A stretch of DNA of 8,558 nucleotides from Candidatus Woesearchaeota archaeon. Its GTDB lineage: Archaea > Nanobdellota > Nanobdellia > SCGC-AAA011-G17 > JACPNG01. The position numbers and the translations under genes were made by a program. Positions 1 to 6,089 of this stretch are shown here, piece after piece. The stretch is from positions 1-8,558 of the forward strand of contig JAFCDD010000021.1 in NCBI GenBank assembly GCA_017609845.1, written 5' to 3'. The notes below the pieces were generated by a model. The model saw nothing but the letters and a program-made list of their open reading frames with translations. It did not search any database and was not told the origin of the DNA. The first letter of the stretch is position 1, and the number at the start of each line of letters is the position of its first letter.

Positions 1-11
1 GGAAAACAAAG

Positions 12-24
12 AAAAGTTTTTATA
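12..24 (+). promoter_or_regulatory. Possible archaeal promoter (BRE + box A) for the first pilin pair
   Basis: An A-rich BRE-like AAAAG (12-16) is followed by TTTTTATA (17-24), close to the archaeal box A. Transcription would be expected about 25 bases downstream, near 45-47. That is just after the ATG at 41 and just before the ATG at 53. The box overlaps the start of the AGGAGGA (24-30) that would be the ribosome binding site for the ATG at 41, so the two readings conflict: either this is the promoter and translation starts at 53, or the promoter lies left of the window and the AGGAGGA is used. The sequence does not decide between them. Confidence 0.4.
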
Positions 25-40
25 GGAGGAAAAGGGTTTA

Positions 41-472
41 ATGAGGGTGAAAATGAATAAAAGGGGTGCTAGTTTGGTTATTTCTTGGGTTCTTATAATT
101 GGTTTCTCTATTGCTTTGGCTACCGGAATATTTCTTTGGGCTAAAGAAAAAACAGAAAGTTTAACTGAGAGTACTCTGTCCGATGTTGAAACAGGCATTA
201 TATGTCAGGAAGTAACTATAAATGTTAAGGCAAATGTGGATTGTGATTTAACTATACATAATAAAGGAAAATTAAGCTTACATAAGTTTATTATTAATAC
301 TTTGAAACCGGAGATAACTAATACTGTTGTTGATCAAGAGCTTTCTCCTATGACTTCTTTTGAGTATACTTCTGTTGTGCAGGATACTACAAAACTAGAA
401 GTTATTCCCGTTATTAAGTATAAGGATAATTTTTTTGAATGTAGTGAGAGGAGAGTTGAAGTAGAATGTTAA
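41..472 (+). CDS. Type IV pilin-like protein, paralog 1 (divergent class III signal peptide)
   Basis: This is a predicted prepilin of 143 residues (139 if it starts at the ATG at 53, MNKRG). A short basic n-region ends in NKRG (residues 6-9), the expected prepilin peptidase cleavage site. A hydrophobic helix follows at about 10-33 and then a beta-rich extracellular domain. Four cysteines lie at 55, 68, 134 and 143. The second sits just before a strand with the pattern T-I-x-N-x-G, and the third follows a VIPVIKY strand. The same layout occurs in the paralog at 974-1498 and, with two cysteines, at 466-918. This member departs from the archaeal Pilin_N pattern: after the cleavage site it reads ASLVISW instead of (I/V)SPL(I/V)AT. 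The start at 41 has AGGAGGA at 24-30, ten bases upstream. The start at 53 has a GAGGGTGA-like site close in front. Its last seven bases overlap the next pilin gene, so the pair is probably cotranslated. The role as a filament subunit is inferred. Confidence 0.82.
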   Translation: MRVKMNKRGASLVISWVLIIGFSIALATGIFLWAKEKTESLTESTLSDVETGIICQEVTINVKANVDCDLTIHNKGKLSLHKFIINTLKPEITNTVVDQELSPMTSFEYTSVVQDTTKLEVIPVIKYKDNFFECSERRVEVEC

Positions 473-918
473 AAAAGAAAGGAGTAAGTCCATTAGTTGC
501 TACCATCCTTTTAATTGGTTTCGTTATTGCTCTTTTATTGGTTGTTTTTTTATGGGGCAAGAAGTATATTGAAGAAAGTGCAGCTAAAAGGGGAGCACTA
601 GCAGAAAAACAATATGAATGTGAGTTAATTAAATATGAGGTTGTTAGTGCTGCCAGACAAGGTGATTTTGTTAGGACGGTTATTAAAAATCTGAAAGATA
701 TTAAGATTCATAAATTTAGTTTTGTAATTGGGGATGATCGTACGGAAAGCGTAGATGTTATAGAAACATTAAAAGGATTGGAAGTTAAGGAATATTCTGC
801 ACGATTTACAGAGCAAATAATAGGAACATTCTCTAAGGTATCTATTGTTCCTTGGTTGAAGGTTGCTCCCGGTTATTATGTTCCTTGCTCTAATAAAAAA
901 ATAGTTGCTAATGTTTAA
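466..918 (+). CDS. Type IV pilin-like protein, paralog 2
   Basis: This is a 150-residue predicted prepilin. The n-region MLKKKG is cut after Gly6, and the next residues, VSPLVATILLIGF, match the archaeal Pilin_N (PF07790-type) pattern well. The hydrophobic helix spans about 7-30 and continues into an amphipathic stretch up to about 50. The globular part (about 52-150) resembles its neighbours: a strand, a turn, an IHKF segment at 81-84 (also present in paralog 1), and an IVPWLK strand followed by a cysteine. Only two cysteines are present (52 and 141), matching the outer positions of the four-cysteine set in paralogs 1 and 3; the inner pair is absent. The ATG lies inside the end of the preceding gene (7-base overlap), with a GAGAGGAGAG purine run about ten bases upstream. 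It is probably a filament subunit working with the neighbouring pilins. Major or minor status cannot be told from the sequence. Confidence 0.85.
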   Translation: MLKKKGVSPLVATILLIGFVIALLLVVFLWGKKYIEESAAKRGALAEKQYECELIKYEVVSAARQGDFVRTVIKNLKDIKIHKFSFVIGDDRTESVDVIETLKGLEVKEYSARFTEQIIGTFSKVSIVPWLKVAPGYYVPCSNKKIVANV

Positions 919-921
919 GAG

Positions 922-934
922 AAAGATTTAAATA
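922..934 (+). promoter_or_regulatory. Archaeal promoter (BRE + box A) for the third pilin
   Basis: AAAGA (922-926) followed by TTTAAATA (927-934) is a good BRE plus box A. It lies in the 55-base gap after the stop of the preceding pilin. The expected start of transcription is near 955, which leaves a leader of about 20 bases containing the Shine-Dalgarno at 961-968. A further argument is that an in-frame ATG at 950 would lie upstream of the expected transcript start and is therefore unlikely to be used. Confidence 0.6.
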
Positions 935-960
935 ATATGTTAATCGTTAATGTTTTATAT

Positions 961-968
961 AAAGGAGG
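961..968 (+). promoter_or_regulatory. Shine-Dalgarno site that sets the start of pilin paralog 3
   Basis: AAAGGAGG is a near-perfect ribosome binding site. It lies 5 bases before the ATG at 974 and 8 bases before the ATG at 977. It falls inside the reading frame opened by the ATG at 950, which argues against that longer start. Confidence 0.8.
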
Positions 969-973
969 TTTTA

Positions 974-1498
974 ATGATGAATAAAAAAGGGATTAGTCCT
1001 TTGATCGCTACTGTTCTTATTCTTGGATTTACTATTGCACTTGCTGCAATCGTAATGACTTGGGGGAAGAGTTTTACCCAGGGTTTGCAAGAAAGTACAG
1101 AAAAAAGCTCAGAATCTGCTATTTTATGTGCTACTGAAATTAATTTTAAAGTTAAAAATGTTTGCTTGGATTCTAATAATAAATATAAGATTACTGTAGA
1201 AAACAATGGGCAAAGAGATATTAAATATTTTGATGTGCGTTATTACAAAAGTCCTTCTGATGTTGTGACTGGAAAAATAAGCTTTGATGAAGCTAGCCAA
1301 GGCAATGGAATAATAGGTATAACTAAGTTTGGTGTTGAATCTGACGTGGATGATATCTTAACTAGTTATGGTGGCGTGATAAAGGAAGTTGAAATGGTTC
1401 CTACTATTGAAATAGGCGGTTCAGAAATGACCTGTCAAGACACAAAAGCTAGTTTTGGTGATCAAAACGCTGCTCAAAGCCCAATAGTTTCTTGTTAA
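974..1498 (+). CDS. Type IV pilin-like protein, paralog 3
   Basis: This is a 174-residue predicted prepilin starting at the ATG at 974 (or the adjacent ATG at 977). The ATG at 950 is rejected because of the Shine-Dalgarno at 961-968 and the promoter at 922-934; it would also add a non-basic stretch before the signal. The signal MMNKKG is cut after Gly6, and ISPLIATVLILGF follows in textbook archaeal Pilin_N form. The hydrophobic helix runs to about residue 30. The extracellular part has cysteines at 52, 64, 154 and 174, nearly the same spacing as paralog 1 (about 51, 64, 130 and 139 when that protein is numbered from its second Met). It shares the strand ITVENNG and a MVPTIEI strand before the third cysteine. 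This paralog is about 30 residues longer than paralog 1, the extra length lying between about residues 90 and 145. Because it has its own promoter, it may be the most strongly expressed subunit; that is a guess. Confidence 0.87.
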   Translation: MMNKKGISPLIATVLILGFTIALAAIVMTWGKSFTQGLQESTEKSSESAILCATEINFKVKNVCLDSNNKYKITVENNGQRDIKYFDVRYYKSPSDVVTGKISFDEASQGNGIIGITKFGVESDVDDILTSYGGVIKEVEMVPTIEIGGSEMTCQDTKASFGDQNAAQSPIVSC

Positions 1499-1505
1499 TT
1501 TTAAA

Positions 1506-1922
1506 ATGGAGTATAGTGAAGTAGTGAAGGAGAAAGAGATAACAGAAGAGATAGATAAATTAAAAAAATTCAAAAAAAAAGTAGAGAATGAGAGAAAATC
1601 CAAGCAATATGGATCCTTTATATCTTTGGCTTTTACTTTTTTGATTTTTGGGGGTGTTTTGTTTTATATTACTTTTATTTTAAAGAACATGGAAGCTTCT
1701 CTTGCTGCTTTTTCTGGATCTTCATTTTTCTGGATAAGATTTGTTGCTGTTTTATGTATTATCTTTGGAGGAATAATCTTAATTGCTTTAATATTGAAAA
1801 AATATCAATTTTATCATAAGGACATTAAGAAAGATATTGAGAAAGAAAAGAAGGAAAAGGAAGAAAAAAAGAATTTGGGTTCAAATATAAAAATTCCTTC
1901 TCCGGAAAAAAATATTAAATAA
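1506..1922 (+). CDS. Unrecognised protein with two membrane segments and charged helical tails
   Basis: I do not recognise this 138-residue protein. It has a very charged helical N-terminal segment (1-36, rich in Glu and Lys, coiled-coil-like), a membrane helix at about 37-59, a short loop, and a second membrane helix at about 74-97. It ends in a lysine/glutamate-rich tail (98-138). Both tails are charged and probably cytoplasmic, giving a hairpin in the membrane. The ATG is seven bases after the preceding pilin stop. No clear Shine-Dalgarno is visible, so translation may be coupled to the pilin. The next gene follows after four bases. Its position between pilins and machinery suggests an accessory membrane component of the pilus apparatus, possibly a link between the platform and the cytoplasmic ATPase. 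That role is inference from position only. Confidence 0.75.
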   Translation: MEYSEVVKEKEITEEIDKLKKFKKKVENERKSKQYGSFISLAFTFLIFGGVLFYITFILKNMEASLAAFSGSSFFWIRFVAVLCIIFGGIILIALILKKYQFYHKDIKKDIEKEKKEKEEKKNLGSNIKIPSPEKNIK

Positions 1923-1926
1923 TAAC

Positions 1927-2472
1927 ATGATTGAAATATTTAATGCAATGGAATTGATCCTTTTGAAAGTCTGGGATCTTATAAAAGCGCCTGTTGATTT
2001 TCCAGGAATGTTATGGATTGCTCTTCCTTTGATTTTAGCTATGGTTTTAATGGAGCTTTATTTTGGAAGATATAAAAAAGAAGAACTTGGGTGGAATTCT
2101 GCATTTGCTAATAGCATGGTTTTGTTTTTTGTTGGATTTGATTTGATTAGGCACCTTTATGGTACAGGAGAAATAGGGTTTAATTTAAGATTCATTGTTG
2201 TTTTGATTTTAATCTTTTTAGGGACCACATTAACTTGGTTAGACTTTTTTCATTTATTGCCAAAGGAATTGGCATTTATACTATCTGCAAAATTTCCCAC
2301 AACAATAAGTTCATATATTGCAATTGTTTTGGTTTATTCTAATTTGGCCATTGACCTGATTAATGTATTAGCCATATTCTTATTTGCATTGTTGTTATTT
2401 TTATTTATAAAACTGATATGGTTGTTAGTACCCGAAGATTTATGGTATGACGAAGCAGAGGAAGAAGTTTAA
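1927..2472 (+). CDS. Unrecognised polytopic membrane protein
   Basis: This 181-residue protein is not one I can assign to a family. It has hydrophobic segments at roughly 28-46, 61-78, 87-106, 126-143 and 145-168, so four or five membrane helices. A charged GRYKKEE loop lies at 47-53, a WLDFFHLLPKE segment at about 104-114, and an acidic C-terminal tail (YDEAEEE). No signal peptide of the class III type is present and no catalytic motif is evident. In particular I see no pair of aspartates placed as in a prepilin peptidase (no GxGD motif), so it is unlikely to be the missing processing enzyme. It starts four bases after the previous stop and is probably cotranscribed with it. A promoter for the next gene begins right after its end. 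It may be a membrane accessory of the pilus system. Confidence 0.78.
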   Translation: MIEIFNAMELILLKVWDLIKAPVDFPGMLWIALPLILAMVLMELYFGRYKKEELGWNSAFANSMVLFFVGFDLIRHLYGTGEIGFNLRFIVVLILIFLGTTLTWLDFFHLLPKELAFILSAKFPTTISSYIAIVLVYSNLAIDLINVLAIFLFALLLFLFIKLIWLLVPEDLWYDEAEEEV

Positions 2473-2480
2473 TGCTAACA

Positions 2481-2488
2481 TTTATATA
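2481..2488 (+). promoter_or_regulatory. Box A promoter, probably giving a leaderless transcript
   Basis: TTTATATA is a consensus archaeal box A. Its centre is about 26 bases before the ATG at 2511, the normal distance from box A to the transcription start. There is no Shine-Dalgarno between 2489 and 2510. Together this suggests that transcription starts at or next to the A of the ATG and that the message is leaderless. It would drive the pilin-like gene at 2511 and probably the machinery genes behind it. Confidence 0.65.
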
Positions 2489-2510
2489 TTTGTTTTATTT
2501 TTAATTGAAT

Positions 2511-3032
2511 ATGGAAAAAAGAGGGGATATATGGATTTCTGCTGTTCTTTATATTGCTCTTGGTATAATTTTAATAACCATAATTTTAAGTGCTGGAATC
2601 CCTTTAATGGATAAATTAAAAGACAGAAATACTGTTGTACAAACAAAAAACATGTTAAATGCTGTTGATCAGGCTATAAGGGCTGTTGTTAATGAAGGTC
2701 CTGGTTCTAAAAGGTATTTATCTCCAATAAATATTGATAGAGGAGATTTTATTATAGATGAAGAGGAGGATGCAATTAATTGGAGTTTGAAGACTACTAA
2801 TAAAATGATGGAAGAAGGCACTGTTTTTGAAGAAGGCTCATTAAATCTTTACTTAGAACCATCTGTTGTTAGGGGAGAATATCTTGTTGTCGTTGGCTTG
2901 AAGTATGCTGATTTTGCTGATTTGAATTTAGTTTCTGATTATGGTAATCCTTTTAGAGGAAGTTATTCTATGACTGTAAATCATACAGGACAATATACAG
3001 ACTATCCAATAATTGATATTGGAATTTATTGA
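2511..3032 (+). CDS. Pilin-like (minor pilin/pseudopilin) protein, leaderless start
   Basis: This is a 173-residue protein starting MEKRG. A class III signal cut after Gly5 would leave DIWISAVLY at the head of a hydrophobic helix (about 6-30). After it come an amphipathic helix (about 33-62, with a TKNMLNAVDQAIRAVV segment) and an acidic, beta-rich domain with a run of Glu/Asp at 83-87. There are no cysteines, unlike the three leading pilins, so it belongs to a different subunit class. An upstream in-frame TTG at 2505 gives a two-residue longer product. The ATG at 2511 is preferred because it lies about 26 bases from the box A centre at 2481-2488. It ends just before the ATPase gene, so it may be a core component of the machine such as an initiating or tip subunit. 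The pilin-like class is well supported; the exact role is inferred. Confidence 0.78.
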   Translation: MEKRGDIWISAVLYIALGIILITIILSAGIPLMDKLKDRNTVVQTKNMLNAVDQAIRAVVNEGPGSKRYLSPINIDRGDFIIDEEEDAINWSLKTTNKMMEEGTVFEEGSLNLYLEPSVVRGEYLVVVGLKYADFADLNLVSDYGNPFRGSYSMTVNHTGQYTDYPIIDIGIY

Positions 3033-3083
3033 TTCTGAATAGAAAATTATTTAAGTTAATAAACGCGTATTTTAGATTAGGAG

Positions 3084-3089
3084 AGGTGA
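3084..3089 (+). promoter_or_regulatory. Shine-Dalgarno site that points to a TTG start for the ATPase
   Basis: AGGTGA (within AGGAGAGGTGA, 3079-3089) complements the archaeal 16S 3' end. It lies five bases before an in-frame TTG at 3095. The frame is open further upstream, to a TTG at 3029 that overlaps the previous stop, but no ribosome binding site stands before that one and no ATG is available in the N-terminal region. Confidence 0.7.
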
Positions 3090-3094
3090 ATATT

Positions 3095-4681
3095 TTGCAA
3101 CTTTTTAATAAGAAAAAAGAAGAAAAACTAGAAACAACAACTTCTTTTAAGATTAAAAAAAATGAAGAGGTAATTTCTTTACCTGAAATAGTGGATAAAA
3201 GAAAATTGGATATTAAATATCCTTTATTAGAACCCTATGCATATGCACATATCTCTTGGGATAAAGAAAATAATGAACTTGTTTACTTTGTTGAGGAGCC
3301 AAAATTAGATGAAAGTGAAAAGAAGAATTTGGAAGTTTTAGAAAATGGCATTAAGGAGCTTATTAATATCTCTTTCATTAATATAAAAAAAATAGAAACA
3401 GTCATAGTTTACCTTGAAAAAAATTTAAGAGCTTTAATTGTTGAGTTTGGGTTAAAAATATCAGAAGATTCATTCTTGAAAATAATGTATTATATTTACA
3501 GGGATTTTATTGGTTTGAATGAGATAGAGCCTTTGTTGAATGATTATTATATTGAGGATATAGAATGTAACGGAAGTAAAACTCCACTTTATATTGTACA
3601 TAGAAAATATAGGAATTTAAGAACGAACATAGTTTTTGAGAATAACAAGGTTTTGGCTAGTTTGGTTGAGAAGATGGCTCAAAGAGCTGGAAAGTATGTT
3701 AGTTATGCTAGTCCTTTGTTAGATGGAAGATTGCCTGATGGTAGTAGAGTTAATGCTACTTACACAGAAGATGTTACTTCTAGAGGACCTACTTTTACTG
3801 TAAGGAAATTTACAAAGGAACCATGGACGCCGGTTAAGCTGATGGAATTTAGAACTGTAAGTCCTGAGATGTTGGCTTACTTTTGGATTTTGATAGAGAA
3901 TGAATCAAACATAATGATTATTGGAGGTACTGGATCTGGAAAAACCTCTTTTTTAAATGCACTAGCATTTTTTATTCCTCCTGCCGCTAGAATTGTTAGT
4001 ATAGAGGACACAAAAGAATTAAATATTCTACATGAAAATTGGCTACCTAGTGTTGCAAGAGCCGGAGTTGGATTAACTAATTTAGTTGGGCAGAAACATG
4101 GAGAAGTTAGTTTATTTGATTTACTTAAGGAAAGTTTTAGGCAAAGACCTGATTACGTTATTGTCGGAGAAATAAGAGGCAAGGAAGCATTTGTTTTATT
4201 TCAGGGTGCTTCAAGCGGACATCCTAGTTTCAGTACTATGCACGCAGAGGACGTTGAAACTATGGTAAGAAGATTGGAGACAGAGCCCATTAATCTATCT
4301 CCTAGTTTAATTGCTTCTCTTGATGTTGTTGGAATTATGATTCAAGCTAAAATTGGTGATAAATCTGTTAGAAGATTAAAGGAAATTGATGAGATTATTA
4401 ATGTAGAACAACAACTTGGCAAGGTTAACATCAATGTTCCTTTTATTAGGGATCCTAGGACCGATAAGTTTTATTCTAAGAATGACAGTAAAATATTTGC
4501 TAAAATTATGGCCGAGAAAGGAATGACTTATGAAGAACTAATGAGTGAATTTAGCTTAAGATCGAAATTATTAATGCAGATGTACAAAAAGAAGGTCTTT
4601 GGTTTTAAAGAAGTACAAGAAGTAATTAATGGTTATTATAAAAATCCCAAGGAAGTTTTAAGGAAATTTAATTTAATATAA
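3095..4681 (+). CDS. Type IV pilus / archaellum-type assembly ATPase (GspE/VirB11/TadA superfamily)
   Basis: This cytoplasmic hexameric motor ATPase uses ATP hydrolysis to drive subunit extraction through the platform proteins. With the TTG start at 3095 it has 528 residues, a usual size for archaeal GspE2-type enzymes. The N-terminal half (about 50-260) is the N1/N2 region, including the GRLPDGSRVNA segment common to the VirB11/GspE family. The C-terminal motor has Walker A GGTGSGKT (277-284), an Asp box with IEDTKEL (303-309), a Walker B region VIVGEIRG (355-362, catalytic Glu359) and a His box GHPSFSTMHA (375-384). All key motifs are intact, so it should be active. It follows the pilin-like gene and its stop overlaps the ATG of the next small gene by one base. 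The first 22 residues of the longer version (TTG at 3029) are probably not translated. A weak box-A-like TTATTTAA (3047-3054) could give it a promoter of its own. Archaellum FlaI is an alternative name, but no other archaellum genes are present. Confidence 0.95.
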   Translation: MQLFNKKKEEKLETTTSFKIKKNEEVISLPEIVDKRKLDIKYPLLEPYAYAHISWDKENNELVYFVEEPKLDESEKKNLEVLENGIKELINISFINIKKIETVIVYLEKNLRALIVEFGLKISEDSFLKIMYYIYRDFIGLNEIEPLLNDYYIEDIECNGSKTPLYIVHRKYRNLRTNIVFENNKVLASLVEKMAQRAGKYVSYASPLLDGRLPDGSRVNATYTEDVTSRGPTFTVRKFTKEPWTPVKLMEFRTVSPEMLAYFWILIENESNIMIIGGTGSGKTSFLNALAFFIPPAARIVSIEDTKELNILHENWLPSVARAGVGLTNLVGQKHGEVSLFDLLKESFRQRPDYVIVGEIRGKEAFVLFQGASSGHPSFSTMHAEDVETMVRRLETEPINLSPSLIASLDVVGIMIQAKIGDKSVRRLKEIDEIINVEQQLGKVNINVPFIRDPRTDKFYSKNDSKIFAKIMAEKGMTYEELMSEFSLRSKLLMQMYKKKVFGFKEVQEVINGYYKNPKEVLRKFNLI

Positions 4682-4848
4682 TGACTTTAGATAAAATAGA
4701 ACAGAATACCAAGAGTATTTTGGATGCTCTATCTAAGTATGAGAGCGAAAAAAGTAAAAGAAAGAAAAAGAGAATCGAAAAAGTAGTCGTTGGTCTTGGA
4801 GAAGAGATAAATAAACTGGTAGAAGAAGAAAAGAAAAATGTTAAATAA
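4681..4848 (+). CDS. Small charged helical protein between ATPase and platform gene (55 residues)
   Basis: This small ORF of 55 residues starts with an ATG that shares one base with the ATPase stop (TAATG arrangement) and ends 11 bases inside the next gene. It begins MTLDKIEQNT, has a KSKRKKKRIEK basic patch in the middle (about 25-35) and ends in an acidic-then-basic helix, VEEEKKNVK. It lacks a signal peptide, a membrane segment and cysteines. It is predicted to be almost wholly helical and cytoplasmic. I recognise no family. The overlapping junctions on both sides fill exactly the gap between two core genes, which supports real translation by coupling. Its charge pattern resembles the N-terminal extension of the following platform protein, so it may bind there or to the ATPase; that is inference. 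No Shine-Dalgarno is apparent, as expected for a coupled start. Confidence 0.65.
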   Translation: MTLDKIEQNTKSILDALSKYESEKSKRKKKRIEKVVVGLGEEINKLVEEEKKNVK

Positions 4849-6088
4849 AGATCATGTTAATGATATAATTTCTTTAATAAATGAAATTAAGGATATAAAA
4901 AACAAAAAATTAAAATTAATTAATGATCTAAATGTTATTGATTCCCAATTTAAAAATCATAAGTTAAGTGAGAAATCTTATAAGAATATAATAGATAAAT
5001 ATTTGAAGGGAAAAAAAAGAGAAAACGTTGTTAATGAAATTGATGAGAGTATTATTAAGAAATTAGATGAAATAAAGACAAAAAATGAGACTATATTAAA
5101 TTCTTTTAAAACAGGTAAAAAAAATAAGGTAAAAAAAATACATTTGGATTTAGGAAAAAGTAAAAAAATAAAATCAAAGAAACATCCTATAGAAAAGGAA
5201 TATGAAGTTTATGAGGAAAATAAACTAGCAAAGTTTTCCAATAGATTTTTTAAGGATTTATCAAAAAAGATTGTTAACAAATACCCTTCATTTTTTGAGA
5301 ATCTTTTTAAAAGCATCACTTCCAGCAGTATTAAAACATTATCTGTGAGTTATGTTAGTATTATGCTCTTTTTTTCTTCTTTAGCATTCGTATTTTCTTT
5401 TTTATTATTTTTTATTATTTTTTATGGAAATCTTCTTTTTTCTATTTTTACTTCCTTTTTTCTGTCTATCTTTATTAGTATAATTGTATTTTCTTTGATA
5501 TATATATATCCCGCAAACGTTGTTCGTAATAAAAAAAGAAAAATTAAAAATGATTTGCCATTTGTTGTAATGCATATGGCTGCTGTTGCCGGTAGTGGAG
5601 CACAGCCAATTTCTATGTTTAATTTAATTCTTGATTCTGAAGAATATAAAGGCATTAAAGGAGAAGTAAAAAAAATTGTTAATTATGTAAATTTGTTTGG
5701 TTATGATTTGATAAGTGCGATAAGATCTGTTGCCATTACTACACCTTCTAGAGATTTTAGGGAGTATTTGGTTGGTTTAACTACAACAATAGAAAGCGGT
5801 GGAGACTTAAAGACATATTTAGATGCTAAAGCTAGTGAAATGATGAATACGTATAGGTTGGAAAGGAAGAAGTATCTAGAATCATTATCTACTTATGCTG
5901 ATGTTTATACTGGTATCCTTATAGCTGCTCCTTTGTTATTTTTTGTTACCTTAGCTATAATTCAAATGCTTGGTGGAGAGATTGCAGGCATTCAAATTAG
6001 TACCTTAGCTACTATTGGAACATATTTTGTGTTACCTTCGCTTAATATTGGATTTTTTACATTTTTAAATATGACACAACCGGAATAA
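4838..6088 (+). CDS. GspF/TadC-like platform membrane protein 1, with long N-terminal extension
   Basis: This is a 416-residue inner-platform protein of the T2SSF (GspF/PilC/TadC/FlaJ) family. It sits in the membrane and couples the ATPase to subunit assembly. Residues 1-150 form a lysine-rich, largely helical cytoplasmic extension with coiled-coil-like parts (about 10-90) and a very basic linker (91-116). Two membrane helices follow (about 170-196 and 199-225), then the cytoplasmic T2SSF helical domain (about 230-350), with LPFVVMHMAAVAGSGAQP at 240-257 and an ESGGDLKTYL segment at 319-328. Two more membrane segments end the protein (about 355-377 and 386-410). The SGGDL motif is the usual T2SSF signature. 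It overlaps the 55-residue ORF by 11 bases and the second platform gene begins one base after its stop. Such pairs of TadC-like proteins are known in archaeal pilus loci, for example the Epd pili of Methanococcus. The extension is longer than usual for the family. Confidence 0.88.
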   Translation: MLNKDHVNDIISLINEIKDIKNKKLKLINDLNVIDSQFKNHKLSEKSYKNIIDKYLKGKKRENVVNEIDESIIKKLDEIKTKNETILNSFKTGKKNKVKKIHLDLGKSKKIKSKKHPIEKEYEVYEENKLAKFSNRFFKDLSKKIVNKYPSFFENLFKSITSSSIKTLSVSYVSIMLFFSSLAFVFSFLLFFIIFYGNLLFSIFTSFFLSIFISIIVFSLIYIYPANVVRNKKRKIKNDLPFVVMHMAAVAGSGAQPISMFNLILDSEEYKGIKGEVKKIVNYVNLFGYDLISAIRSVAITTPSRDFREYLVGLTTTIESGGDLKTYLDAKASEMMNTYRLERKKYLESLSTYADVYTGILIAAPLLFFVTLAIIQMLGGEIAGIQISTLATIGTYFVLPSLNIGFFTFLNMTQPE

Positions 6089-6089
6089 A

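Noticed and set aside
950..973. Longer start for pilin paralog 3 at the ATG at 950
   Set aside because: The Shine-Dalgarno at 961-968 would lie inside the coding frame, and the expected transcript start (near 955) is downstream of this ATG.
955..1206. Minus-strand open frames across the pilins and other genes (also at 1421-1603, 5422-5655, 6402-6626, 6716-6958 and 7042-7356)
   Set aside because: These are shadow frames opposite well-supported genes, with no ribosome binding sites and no family motifs.
1927..2472. Possible prepilin peptidase (the missing processing enzyme)
   Set aside because: The protein is polytopic and in the right context, but I cannot see the GxGD motif or a properly placed aspartate pair needed for that aspartic protease family.
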